64,000 nucleotides of DNA from Avena insularis (lineage: Eukaryota > Streptophyta > Magnoliopsida > Poales > Poaceae), in NCBI GenBank assembly GCA_023614405.1, contig CM042688.1, positions 376,265,331-376,329,330 on the forward strand, in the 5' to 3' direction. The position numbers were made by a program, and so were the translations under genes. Position 1 is the stretch's first letter; every line of letters begins with the position of its first letter. Positions 1 through 11,900 of this stretch are shown in pieces. The notes under the pieces were generated by a model that searched no databases, was not told the origin of the DNA, and was given only the letters and a program-made list of their open reading frames with translations.

Positions 1-1052
1 AAATGCTTAGCTTCGTTTTATCCATTATATAGATCTTCGTTGTTTTCAGGGTCCAATAAGAGTGTGTTCATGAATTTTCGTTTGTATGTTAAAATCTGCT
101 TTTATTCGATACAGTGTGTATCTGTTTTATTGAGGAAAAATCCATGCATAGGCTTTTCCGGTTGTCCGTAACTAATAGATCATGAAAGCAAGTTTGCTGA
201 AGCTCTTTATTTTGGGAGGCTGGGATCTGCTTTGGTTTCCTTCTCTTGAGCTCTTCTCTTAAAATATGTGACCTGATATCACTCGTAGGTAGTGATACAT
301 CTACAAATTGGTTGGTTCTATATTTTTATTTTTGAATTGTATATGCCTGGTATTTGCAATTTACAAATATTTATAATTATAATTTAGAAATTCTAGATTA
401 ATCTCAGACGATGCTAAAGCACTACTTTTCCTGCCAATTTTTCTTTGTTGTAGAATAGGTACATACACAACAGAGAGAATATGTCTATCAGTTCCAAACT
501 GAATATAAATCTTATTCCACTTGCAAGACCTGTCCAATTTCCATAATTTTGTCTCTTTGTCGATGCAAGGCATTTCTCCTCCTATAAAACAACAAGAGGA
601 TTTCGTTCATTGTGTATGGGGAATACATGTTGTCTGATACATGCAAATACTTGGTGGACTATTCTCTATTTAATTGTAGGTTCACACTAAACAATAATAG
701 CCTATTTTCTGCCCATAAAAAATTAAATGAGGAAAGTGTGAAAGACATATTTAAGATGCAAGTACATGATGGAGAAGCAGCATATCCAAATCTGGTAGTC
801 GAGGCACTTTTTATGTTGGATTGCGCAGTAGGAAAATTGCCTGATTAGCAGAGATATAACGCCAGTCAAGTCAATGCATTCAGTTGTTCGTGCAATGACG
901 TCTCGGCTAAATTGGTATAGTAGCATTAATAAGGCCATGTAGGTTTCACAAGTACAGCAGATTATTTGGTTATGTATTATCTTCAGGTAAACTAATATTT
1001 CCTGTTATTTTTTCACTTGGCCATATCGTCTCACTTTCATTCTTTTACATCA
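1..1052. other. Unassigned AT-rich DNA left of the Helitron
   Basis: I recognise no gene here. A 78-codon open frame lies at 612-848 (+) and a 70-codon frame at 361-573 (-). Neither has a motif I know, and both are short enough to occur by chance in AT-rich DNA. Stretches such as TTTTCAGG near 45 and TCTTCAGGTA near 981 resemble splice sites, so this could be intron or 3' flank of a gene outside the window, but nothing in the sequence proves it. Confidence 0.3.
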
Positions 1053-2860
1053 CTAGAAAAATTGCCCGTGCGTTGCAACGGGTTTATTTTTAATAAATAT
1101 TGGTAGCCTGATTATGGTCATTATTATCTATAAAAGGATCAAACCTGTCAAGATCAAAGGATCATTGTATTCAAAGGCAGTACAATTTAGTAAAAAAGCA
1201 CAACAGAAATACATTCATAAAGTCTCACAAGCAACACAAATTCAATGATCTTAAGTAGTCTCCACTTAAAAAAATATGAACTGATTTATCAATTGTCTAT
1301 TAGTATTGAATCAGTTTGTATATCAGAAGATAACTAATGAGTTAAAATGGAAATTTTAGTATTATATTTACAAAATATACTCATAATAAAAGAACAATTA
1401 CGGAATAGAGAGAGGAGCATGGTGATAAAAAGATAGTGTCATACAAAGACGCACCGGCAGTTTCCCTGGCCGCTCTGCTGGTCTTGCTCGGTGATGCAGC
1501 CGCCTTCTTCCTGGTGAATCGAGCCAGGCCCTGTGTGTATTGCAATGGATCTCTTTTATAAGCAAATATAGAATCTGGTGAAGTTTGCAGGACACAGTAG
1601 CATGTTTCTGTAATTTACTTTTTCCTGTAGAGTGCGCATTGCAGGACAACAAAGCCACCTAATAGATCGATTCAGAGATGAAGGTCCAGCCGGCAGAGCA
1701 CCTTCCACGGGAGTAGGCCTGAGATTAATGGGGCATGGTGCTTAATTAATAGCTGGCCAATTACTGAACCGACGGAGGCAGATAGCTAGAAGCTTTGTTT
1801 TGGGAAGGACGCCTCCGCGCTGGACGCTGGGCGCACGAACCTCATCGGAGCATTGGTCTCCGCTCCACCAAGAATCCAAGATGGAGGCACACGCGGCCGG
1901 CCCTCGTCGCGAGCGTCTTTTGCCTGCGGCTGTGCATGGCAGCCCCGTCGCGGTAGTATTTTTTTCCGATTTGTTCCTTCATTTGTTTTCCATCTGTTCT
2001 TCGCTGGTTGTCGATGGAGAAAATACACGAGCTGCTCCCTGCCTCCAGCCCGGCCGAGGCGACAGCGACTTGCTTAAGCTTTCGCGCACCATGCTTGGAC
2101 CGTTTTAGCGCCAAGGATTCCCTCCTAGACAGACCAGGGTGGATTGATGGTGAGATACGCGGCACGCGCGGTGGAACCGTAGCAAGGAGAAGACATGGGG
2201 CGGAGGCATTGGGGACCATGGGCTCGCTCGGGAGTAAAAAGTCCGAAATAAAATGACGGGGGGAGATGGCCCGGTCGGAGGAAGGGGGAATCCGAGGAAG
2301 GGGGCGGCGCCTCGATACGAGGGAGAGGGGCGGGGTGGATTAGCAACAACTCGAGGCAGTGGAGCCGGGACCGTGGGACGCGCCGGTATATCGAGGCAAA
2401 GCTGGCGGCCATGGAGACGGCGTTGATCGCCATCTCAGTCATCGATGAACACCGGCTCGTCATGCTCGGCGTATTCCATCCTTACATAGGCAGCTCCATC
2501 CTTACATAGGCAGCTCACCCTCCTCCACGATAGTCTTTTAGCACCGTCATATCCTGATGCATCCTGATTTCGAGATAAGAGACGGCCTTCGTTACCTACC
2601 TTTATTTGTGGGAGGAAGGAGGCAGATTTGGGATCGCGTGAACTGTTTTAATCTCCTCGCGAGGTGAACCATATATGATCAGGATATGAACAAAAGAAAA
2701 GACGCGTGTTGTACCTAGCGATGAACGACCACGCACGAAAATCAGGGTTGACAACTTGTTGATGGCATTGGTGGGTAATTTCATGTCTGATGAGAGGGTA
2801 AAAGGTCCAAGAAAGTGTTGGACCGGAAGAAATAATCCGTCCTTTATTATTAGGTATAGA
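1053..2860 (-). mobile_element. Non-autonomous Helitron, 1.8 kb
   Basis: Both ends are visible. Read on the minus strand, the element starts at 2860 with TCTATACCTAATAATAAAGG, the TC start and AT-rich 5' end of a common grass Helitron group. It ends at 1053 with CTAG. The terminal hairpin lies at 1065-1082 (stem CCCGT/ACGGG), about 8 nt inside the CTAG, as the family requires. The flanking bases are A before the 5' end and T after the 3' end, so it sits in an AT dinucleotide without a target duplication, the rolling-circle signature. No Rep/helicase ORF is present, so it needed an autonomous partner. The GC-rich interior (about 1680-2460) is unlike the AT-rich ends and may be captured host sequence. 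Several short frames overlap there on both strands and none is recognisable. Confidence 0.88.
2477..2516. repeat. 20-bp tandem duplication inside the Helitron
   Basis: A 20-bp unit containing CTTACATAGGCAGCTC occurs twice in a row with no mismatch at the right edge of the GC-rich Helitron interior. It probably reflects local replication slippage or a junction formed during sequence capture. Confidence 0.85.
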
Positions 2861-5033
2861 TATGGACAATGTCATTCTCATATTGCATGGTTACATGCCT
2901 GATGTCATCAAACAATCGCTACCTATGCCATGAATATGCCACCATTGTGCGTGATAGGTTAGTGTGATAGCTACAAAGATTGCTTATCGTGCACTCATTA
3001 TTGTGTTAGGACTACCACTGCTGTCAAGTCAGCTGGGACAGAAATTGGGGCAGGAAAGAAAAGAACATGTGCTAGGTCAAGCGCAAAACTGAAATAGGGG
3101 CAGGAAGGGACGGAAATTGATGCATATAGTAATAAGGGAAAAGAGAGGGGCGAGATAGAGGAGCAAACCAGTCCATAGAAATCGATTGAGTGAGAGAGAG
3201 AGAGGAACTCTCTCTTCTGGTACCTAGCTTGCTCCTTCATCACATCTGCACAAGCATCCTCCTTTGCCAGCCTCCTCTCTGTCTAGGCTTCTCCTTCTCT
3301 AGCGCATCCCTCTCCCAGCAAGGTGGCGGAAAGGTATGGCTCCTCTCCCTTCGACATCGAATCTCTTTCCTCCTCACTCCTTGCTCCTGTCTCTGAATGC
3401 CCGTGGCTTCTTGCTATGTTCTGTATGCCCATGCTGCTGTTGTGCCTCTTATTATAGTATAGTAGTAGCTGCTAGCTTTGGTTGTTAGATATTTGGAGGT
3501 TAGCTGCTAGCTGGTTCCTGTGAGCTACTGGCATTTGGATGTTAGCTACATGATTGATTACAGTTCGATATTGCAGTTCCATGTTATTTTTTTCCCTGTT
3601 CCAGGACTTCAAGATGCAGCTTTTACTATTACTTTTAGTGTTTGAAATAAACTGTAAGTAGTCTCGATGAAGAATCTACCACTGTTATTTCCATTGGATG
3701 AAGTGTGAGAAGTTTGTACCATGGTAGTTCATAATAGAAAAGGCCATTAATCGTGCTTAATTCCGACATCACAATTATGTTTTACATGTGGGTTAAGATA
3801 AACAAAAAAGGAGTGGTGTGGGTGTGGGTGCTTAGGAGTTAGGAGTTGGCAGTCACAGGTGTCTATGCTTTTTTTGCCAGGTGTCACAAGTGTCTATGCA
3901 ATTGCACATATTTACTTGTTTGTGCTTATCTTTTTTTAGTGTAAGTCTTAAGCTAAATTCTACGTAGGGGTCAGTTTGCACTCTGTATTTTCTTTCATCT
4001 ACTTTATAAGTGTTGGATGAGCCGCATAATCAGTATGTTTTCCACGTGCAGGCAAAGCGAAGAAGCGCTAGGTTGTCTGCATTATGGTAGATGTGTAAAG
4101 TCGGATCATTGGAATGATAAAATACACTCTTGTATACAATGAAATCTGTTGAAGATCTGATACACTGCATCCCTATAATGCCCTTTCCAGGTGTACTTAT
4201 GTGTTCAGAAATAAAGTTGCTATTGTTTGTAGTTAGGCACGAAGTATGTGATTTGATTTAGTGCATTGACTCGTGTTGTTCATACTTTGCTGATATAGAG
4301 AAGTCTTATAGTATGATGTTAAAGACTTGGCCTTAGTTGTTTTAATTATAAATTTTCCTTAATTTGATCTTGTTTACATGTACTGATATATAATTTAATA
4401 GCATTAAGTTGTATGGATTGAATATAAGTAGTTTTCAATCATGTGGGAGGGAAGCGGGACGGTTGAAAAATGAACTCTTATGTTTAAGGTGAAGGAGTTA
4501 TAATCAATAATCAGTAAAACAATGGATTATACAAAAGGCTCAATACGATTTCATTTTCAGATGATTACATCTATGGCAAAAAATATTGTCTTACTTTCGG
4601 TCTCGGCGCCAGTGACGCACCGGGTCATCTAATGACTTTGTAAGCCTGGAAGACGAGAACAAGGACAGGAGGTGGAGATTCAGCTCGTGACATCGGGGCA
4701 GTTTTCTCTGTCAGAAGTTGAGGTTGAATGGATGAGGGGACAGGAGCTGGGTGTTCAGGGAAGATCAGATGCTCTTCTTGGGAAAGTTCAGCCACGGGGA
4801 TAGCCGAGGCTTGCACCAACGCTCTGATTCAGGGATGTGCTCGCGTGCAAGGGGCAGAGGAGGCCTACACGGGCGCGCGAAGTAGGCTTCGGGCAGCGCA
4901 TCTATCAGGGTAGAACGATGGGGCGTGCATGGAGCAGACCGAGGGCGCTGCTGCCTGTGGAGACAAATACTCCTTATGTAGGAGACAGAGGAGCTTCTTC
5001 CTCCGGCGGCGCGGGATCCTAATCAGGCAGTGG
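2861..5033 (+). other. Unassigned region with possible spliced leader (3186-4250)
   Basis: No coding gene is recognised. Around 3190-3335 there is a GA run followed by a pyrimidine-rich stretch and then AAAGGTATGG, which looks like a plant 5' leader with a splice donor. Acceptor-like TTCCAG precedes 3605. CACGTGCAG precedes 4053, after which a short frame ends KAKKR and stops, followed by a 3'UTR-like AT-rich stretch. This is compatible with an old multi-exon transcript or gene remnant on the plus strand. The alternative is chance matches. The GC-richer part at 4600-5033 is contiguous with 6502-6700 once the hAT insertion is removed, and I do not recognise it. Confidence 0.2.
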
Positions 5034-5041
5034 TACGGGAG
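5034..5041. repeat. Target site duplication (left) of hAT element
   Basis: TACGGGAG lies directly before the left terminal inverted repeat and is repeated exactly at 6494-6501, directly after the right one. Confidence 0.9.
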
Positions 5042-6493
5042 TTAAGATGGGAATGGGCTGGGTCGACCCGCTGGGTCATTCACCCGACCCAAATTTTCAG
5101 AGCCATGGCGCACGGGTCGGTCAAGAACGTGTTTTGGGCCAAAAGGGCCGGCTCTGACTGACCCACTGGGTCAACGGGGTGGACCCATCTATTCCCTGCC
5201 CCCGTCCACAATAGGGCTCTGCTACTCGCCCTAGTTCTGCCGGCGCCCCCGTCGCCGCCCATCTCTGCCGCCAGCGGCGCAGCCTACCGCTCGCCTTCCC
5301 ACTCCTGGAGTGCTTCCCGTCCGCCGCCCAGCTCGTTTTTCTTCCCGGCCACCGCCCAGATCGTCGTCGTCCCCGCCCATCTCTTCTACTCGCAGCCCCC
5401 GCCCCCGTCGCCGCCCATCTCTGCCGCCAGCGGCGCAGCCTACCGCTCGCCTTCCCACTCCTGGAGTGCTTCCCGTCCACCGCCCAGCTCGTTTGTATTC
5501 CCGGCCACCGCCCAGATCGTCGTCGTCCCGCTCGCCGCCCAGCTCACCATCGTCCCGGTTGCCGCCCAGCTCTAAGGTCATGCTCCTCTGGTTGGCTTCC
5601 TTCCTCCCAGCGGTTAGTGCTCCCTGTCTCCTCTGTTTTCTTGGTTAGGGATCGTTCAAGCTTAATCCAACAGGTGAAAATAGTAGCTACAGATCGTTCT
5701 ATTGACCATGGCAAGGCATGCGCACCTTCATATCCTCTAGTAAATTTTGATCATGCTCTGCCTTGTGATGCTCAGTGATGTAGTCAGTGACTGAAAAAAC
5801 AGAAAAAGAACATGTCCTCTTAACGTTTGTTTTAGCTTACGCATTTTTATTGGCATTCATTCTGTCCTAAATATGAGCTCAAAGTCCTTGTACTGAATTA
5901 CTATTTAGTATATTGAAAAATTTCAGGAGGAAGGCACCAGCCAGAACAGAAAGCTGCACACATCAGAAAATAATTTAGCCAATTGATGCTCGTCAAATGT
6001 ATACTCGTAGCTGGTCATTATCTGCTGAAGTTATTGACAGAAATACATTGCATTCAGTTACACATTTGATATCTCTTTTCAGTTCCTTTCCTGACTCATT
6101 TCTTCGATACAGATAGTGAGGGATGTACAAGTAACCTCGAGTAGATGATGAAGCAATCACTGATGAAATGAGAGTGAAATCACTGATTTGTGAAGTCCGT
6201 AGCTGTTTTGTGATTTCTGAAACATGTAAATCATTGATTTGTGGTTCGTTTGTAACCTTGCCCGTGTTAAATTATCGTCTCTGTTTAGAAAATAATTTTT
6301 TCTTCTGATAATAGTTTGTATAGAGAATCTTCTTTGTGTCAGCATAGAATTTTGGGTCGGTCCTGGAGTACCCAATGGGTCAGCGAGGCCGCAACATTTT
6401 CTTGGAATGGGTCGGCCCATGGCCACTGAAATTGGCCCTGGGGCCACGGGCCAGGTCCAAGGCTAGGTCCGGGCCGGCCCATTCCCAACTTGA
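5042..6493. mobile_element. hAT-like non-autonomous DNA transposon, 1452 bp
   Basis: The element begins TTAAGATGGGAATGGGC and ends with the near-perfect inverse (reverse complement TCAAGTTGGGAATGGGC), giving about 17-bp terminal inverted repeats with two mismatches. It is flanked on both sides by the identical 8-bp sequence TACGGGAG (5034-5041 and 6494-6501), the duplication length of the hAT superfamily. Subterminal GGGTCGACCC and GGGCCGGCCC clusters occur at both ends, typical of hAT transposase-binding regions. No transposase or BED/dimerisation domain is present. The interior holds a GC-rich proline/arginine/serine-coding stretch and an AT-rich right half. The call to superfamily is firm; the family name is unknown. 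Confidence 0.9.
5245..5528. repeat. 156-bp tandem duplication inside the hAT element
   Basis: The sequence starting GCCCCCGTCGCCGCCCATCT at 5245 starts again at 5401. The two copies match almost base for base to about 5528, where the second diverges. The period (156) is a multiple of three, so the open frame at 5310-5648 (+) passes through both units as a repeated Pro/Arg/Ser-rich peptide. I treat that frame as a by-product of GC-rich repeat sequence, not as a proven protein. Confidence 0.85.
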
Positions 6494-6501
6494 TACGGGA
6501 G

Positions 6502-6700
6502 CTCCGTCTAGAGGAGGCGCGAGATCCTTCTGGCAGGAGCGGGGTTGAACGACGACCGGAGCTGTCGACGGTGCGAGATGTGGGTATCAAGGGCAGTTGC
6601 CTGGACGCGAGCAGGGATCGAGGTAGTGGGGAACAGGATGAGGCATACTTTGTGCGTCAGCCTGATTTTTTGTCGATTCGGGACCCTAGCTACTATATAG
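6502..6700. other. Right half of hAT target sequence, unassigned
   Basis: This GC-rich stretch continues the sequence interrupted at 5033. An open frame runs through 6490-6729 (+) but shows no recognisable motif. It may be part of an older element or a gene fragment. Confidence 0.25.
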
Positions 6701-7840
6701 GCTCAACGGTGTGCAGAATAATATTCTGAACACCGGTTTCAGAATAATCTCACCCTATATATAAAAGCTAAAGTGAAACCAGTTCTGTATAACTAAACAG
6801 GGAACGAAGTAAACTTTGTCAAACAGTAGAGTGATTTTTTTTCAATGGGAGTGAATTTTCTTTTTCTCATTCGAAGTGAACTTTTTAAATTTCTAGCCAT
6901 GTCCGAAGTGTCAAATTATAAAGCAAACTTTTTAGATAGTAGAGTGAACTTTTTTATTAATGCACTTTATTTTTATCAAACACACTTTTTAGATTTTTTT
7001 TAGTCTCGTATGACGTGAACTACCAAATATAACTAGAATTCCCGTTGCGCTCGAAGTGAACTATGTTTTTCTTCAGAGTGAACTTTCTTTCTAATGCATG
7101 TGAATTTTCTTTTTATCGAAACACCCTTCTAGTTTTTTTAGTCCCGCCTGAAGTGACCCGCCGCGTTCGAAGTGAACTGTGTTTTCCCATAGAGTGAACT
7201 TTCTTTTTAACACCTGTGAACTTTCATTTTAAGCGAAAATCCATGATTTTGTCCACATTTTTCTCAGTGAACTTTTTTTGGACAACTAGGCGAATTTTCT
7301 TTTTTCAACACTTGTCAATTTCCTTTTTATCGAGCACGGTGAACGACACAGTGAACGTTTATTTCGAGCACATTGAACTTTTATTTTCCTAACCCTGTGG
7401 ATGAACGAACTTTGAAACAAAAATGTTATATGTGTAATAGGTGAACTACATTTTTTTCATGTAAAACAGATCTCGGTGGACGCCAGGGATGGAGGCAGGG
7501 GCAGCGGGATCCGGGCATAGGGGTGACCGGCGGCAGATGCGCGAGGGCGAAGGGGTGGCTGGCAGCAGCAGAGGATGGCCGACGTCACACGAGGAAGAAG
7601 GTGGTTAGGTGGAGCGGCGGCGCGGTGGCACGGAGGAGGGCCGGGCGGAGGAGGTCCGGCGGCGCGCGGTAAAGAAGGTGGTTAGGTGGGGGTTCGCTCG
7701 GTTGTTGTCAGGTCGTGGTGGTTAGGTTGTGTCTAATTAGAGATTCCTGTATAATCTATATAGAAATCTCTTAAGGGATTCCTCTTCTGTCGTTCTCTAT
7801 ATATATCTATCATTATTTGTAGAATAATATTCTATACATG
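6700..7840. repeat. AT-rich element with degenerate GTGAACTTT repeats
   Basis: From about 6770 to 7460 the motif GTGAACTTT followed by C/T-rich runs recurs many times at irregular spacing. The segment is bounded by AGAATAATATTCT-like sequence near 6716 and AGAATAATATTCTATACATG near 7822. The latter matches the sequence near 36391, so both places carry an end of the same repeat family. A GC-rich insert lies at 7465-7720. No coding frame is recognised. I infer an unclassified non-autonomous element. Confidence 0.45.
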
Positions 7841-8024
7841 TATCGTGAGTGTACTAGATTTAGAGAGGGGAAGCAGACTCCTTTTCCATGCCAACCCAAC
7901 CATATTAGCTCGTGTTGCCCCCGGTCACGCGTCGCGTGGGAGCTAGAATCCTCGCTGCCGACGGCCACACGCTGCCGCCACCGCCCCCCTCCCCCGCGAC
8001 GGACCACGCCCGGAGAGGCTTGAC

Positions 8025-8608
8025 ATGGCCACTGTTGGGGAGTCCTCAGCTGAAAGGGTAACTCCTTCCCCTCTAATGATCAGGAGCATGACGAGGACGA
8101 CCTCCACTCCCGTGGCATCTGATGGAGAGCTGCCGCCGGCCACACCTGTCCACTGCCTGGCTTCGACGCCCCCCGCGGCGAGCCCCTGCACCCCGGTGAT
8201 CGATGCCCAGCTGGTGGTGACCTCACATGTGCTTGCTCCAGCGGCACAGGCTACCACAACCCTGACGCCACTCTTCGTCCCCGCCCAGGCCCCACTCCTG
8301 GCCGCGCCGGCATCGCCGCCTCCGCCCCCCCCCCCACGGCGAGAAGGAAGGCGCTGGTGGGCGTCTCGTCGTTCGTCGGGTTCCCGGTGCGCTCAAGCCC
8401 AAGACTGAAGGCCAAGAAGAAGGACACGCCGATCGCACAACTGGCGGAGAGGCTGTTGTGTCAGAGGCTCGGCATCATCAGTGAAGGCGACTCGGTAACT
8501 GAAGCAGCCATAGCAAAATTCTTCCAAATGTTTGATGGAAAGCTTCCAGACATTGCGCTTGCGGCACTGCGGGCGCTCTTCAGCGACGGCGTGACTTTGC
8601 GGCAATGA
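8025..8608 (+). pseudogene. LINE ORF1 remnant, frameshifted at a C run
   Basis: The first part (8025 to about 8330) encodes an Ala/Pro/Thr-rich region beginning MATVGESSAERVTPSP. At a run of C residues near 8322-8335 the frame shifts, and the second part continues through 8608 with a compact C-terminal segment. That segment contains SSPRLKAKKKDT, LAERLLCQRLGI and LPDIALAALRALF, similar to the conserved C-terminal block of plant L1 ORF1 proteins. Plant ORF1 is usually several hundred residues with an RNA-binding domain and a CCHC knuckle. Here under 200 residues remain and no knuckle is visible, so the middle is probably deleted. ORF1 normally binds element RNA. Identification rests on the C-terminal block and position before ORF2. 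Confidence 0.6.
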
Positions 8609-8954
8609 GGATGCTTTGGTGGAGCATGGCGGTGCAGCTGCAGTGGAGCAAGCTGCTGATCAGGCTAGAAGTGCCTGATCGCTTCTTTGGTTTACTTGAT
8701 GTGTGCATGTTCCTAATGATTGAAGATAACCATTTGCTACTTCTAGTGGTCCTCACGTTCGTGAGGATGGAAGACGGACATCTGCTACTAGCTAATCCAG
8801 TGTGTTGTGGTCCTGGCGTATGCTTTTGCCTGTTTGCAGCTGAGTCTAGCGGTTGTTGTTGGCCCTGGCGAGGCTTTTGTTTCCAGCGTGTGTTCGTGCC
8901 AGGCTACAGGCCTGTTGTAGCCTCTGGTAAACTATGTTATAATCCTAATGATCA

Positions 8955-11900
8955 ATGTTAGATTTGGATCTTAACGTGATGAGCTGGAATCCCCGTGGCC
9001 TAAACCGCCCAAAGCGACGTGACGTTGTTAGTGATTTGGTGGCCTCTACCTCGTGTCATATTGTCTGCCTCCAAGAGACCAAACTTCAGCAATGTCGATT
9101 CTTTCACCGCTTGCCACCTGGGAGGTCAAAAGTTGCGGCAATTTGCTCAAAGACCGGCGGTCGGAACTCGAGGTGGAATCCTCATGCTATGGGACGATAG
9201 GATTGTCCAAACCTCAAACATCTTCATTGGAACGTTCTCCATCTCGGCTAATATTCATATCAACGGCTCAGATATATCCTACAAGCTAACAACAGTTTAT
9301 GGACCAACGCGAAGCAACCTAAAGGAGGCCTTCTATGAGGAGCTTATCGCTGCAAAGCCTCCTCTTGGAACAAGATGGCTTGTCTCCGAAGATATCAACA
9401 AAATTCATAGGGCCCAAGACAAGAACCGTGGCAATGTCAACCGTCGAAGGATTGTTAGATTTCGCAACACGCTCAATTCTTGCGACCTCAAAGGAATCCA
9501 CCTACAAAATCGCAAGTTCACTTGGAGCAACGAGCAACAAGATCCCATCCTATGCAAGCTTGACGGCTTCTTTTGTAATGAATATTGGGACCTCACCTTC
9601 TCGAAGCACCTTCTCCACGCGCTCTCCTCTTCATTGTCTGACCACTGCCCTCTCTTGCTTGCAAATGATAGCGGCCCCAAGAAGCCCAAATCCTTTCGCT
9701 TCGAAAATTTCTGGGTCAAGATGCCAAACTTTATGGGCGAAGTGAACACCGCTTGGAGTGAAGATACCTCCCATACCGAGCCTTGCCAACGCCTTTTTCA
9801 CAAGCTTAAGAGAACCGGACAGCGGTTGCGCAAGTGGAGCAAAACACTCTTCTCCCAAGCAAAGGTTGAGCTACACATGGCCTTGGAGGTCATACTACGT
9901 CTTGATGTTGCGCAAGAAACCCGAAGCCTTAGTGTGGAGGAAAGGGACCTTCGGGCTAGACTCAAAAGAAGAGTCATTGGACTCACGGTGCTCGACAAGG
10001 CTCGAAAGCGACAAAGCTCAAGAGTGACGAACTTAAAAGAGGGAGATGCAAACACTAGATACTTCCACTTACGCATCAATGCTAGAAGAAGAAAGAACCA
10101 CATCCATCGGCTTAAACACAACAATGGATGGGTCACGGAGCACAATCAAAAGAAGGGAATAATACAAAACCACTTCCGCAAGATCATCAAAAGAGGATCC
10201 CCGCGCACAAAGGATTTTAATTGCAATGTTATTCCACACCCCCAATGTGATCTTTCCGAGCTCCATGCCCCTTTTTTGGAGGAGGAAGTGAAAGCCGCGG
10301 TGGATGATACCGCTAGTGACAAAGCCCCGGGGCCGGACGGCTTCACGGGAGCCTTCTTCAAAGCTTGTTGGTCCACCATTAAAGTGGATATTATGGCGGT
10401 GATCAATCAATTCTCAAGCCTACACTCAAGCAATCTCCATTGGCTCAACTCCCCAAATATTGCCCTCATTCCTAAGAAGGAAGGAGCCGAAGATGTGGCC
10501 GACTTTAGACCCATTAGTCTCATTCATGCTATTTCGAAGCTCATCTCCAAGATGGTGGCCGCCCGGCTTGCCCCCCACATGCATAGCCTTGTCTCAAACG
10601 CCCAAAGCGCCTTCATTAAAAAAGAAGCATTCATGACAACTTTCTCTATGTGAAGAACCTTGCAAGGAAACTCCACAAGGCTAAATGTCCGACGCTTCTC
10701 CTCAAGCTCGATATCAAGAAAGCGTTTGATTCAGTTAGATGGGACTACTTGATGGACATGCTTCAACACCTAGGCTTCCCAAGCAAATTTCATGAGTGGA
10801 TTACGACGCTCCTATCCACCTCAACCTCTAGAGTCCTCCTTAATGGCGTGGCCGGTAGCCCAATAAAGCATGGGAGGGGTCTTAGGCAAGGAGACCCCCT
10901 CTCACCACTCCTTTTTGTGTTGGCAATAGACCTGCTACATCATATTCTTTGCAAAGCCACTGATCAAGGGCGTCTTCACAAGCTTCGTGGTCGTGCCCCC
11001 ACGGTTAGGACTTCTCTATATGCCGATGATGCCGCCATCTTTATGAAGCCCATCAAAGAAGACATTACCTTCTTGTCTTCCACGCTTGAGCTTTTTGGTG
11101 AGGTCACCGGACTTGTCACAAATTGCACAAAAAGTCAAGTGGCGCCTATCCGTTGTGAGAACATCGATCTTGAGAACATCCTACAAGCTTTCCCGGCCGT
11201 GCGTACCTCCTTCCCAATGAAGTATCTTGGGTTTCCCTTATCGGTGAACCGTCTCAAAAGAATCCATTTCCAACCTTTGGAAGACAAGGTGGCGGCAAAG
11301 CTTGTGCCATGGATTGGAAAGCACGTTACTATTGCTGGGAGATCTAGTCTTGTGAAGTCGGTGCTTACAAGTGTGGTCATCTACTTCATCACCGTTCTTG
11401 ATGTTCCTATTGAGGTGCTAAAGAAGATTGATAGCTTGAGAAGAGCATACCTATGGGCGGCTTGTGATAAGGTTACCGGTGGCAAATGCAAAGTTAATTG
11501 GGACCTTATTTGCAAGCCTAAGGATAAAGGAGGCCTTGGAATCCTCAACCTCAAAAAGTTTGCGACGGCCCTAAGATTAAGGTGGCTTTGGCAAGAATGG
11601 AAAGATGAGAACAAGCCATGGGTCGGCCTTGGAAATCCTTGCACCTCAGAGGACCATGACCTCTTTGCGGCGGCCACAACGGTCATCATCGGAGATGGAA
11701 AAAAGGCTCTCTTTTGGGAGGCGAGTTGGCTAGATGGAATGAGACCCAAGGACATCGCCCCTCTAATTTTTGAGATATCTAGGAAGAAGAAATGTTTGGT
11801 GCAAAATGCTTTGCATAATGACCTTTGGGTTTCCCAAATCAACACCCAAAATAGATTATCCTTGGAGCATATTGACCAATTCTACAAGCTTTGGGAGAAG

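Noticed and set aside
5121..5648. Arg/Gly- and Pro/Ser-rich frames on both strands
   Set aside because: They arise from the 156-bp GC-rich tandem repeat; open frames on both strands are expected in such sequence.
7943..8257. 104-codon minus-strand frame over LINE ORF1
   Set aside because: It is antisense to the Ala/Pro-rich ORF1 region; GC-rich codon complementarity explains it.
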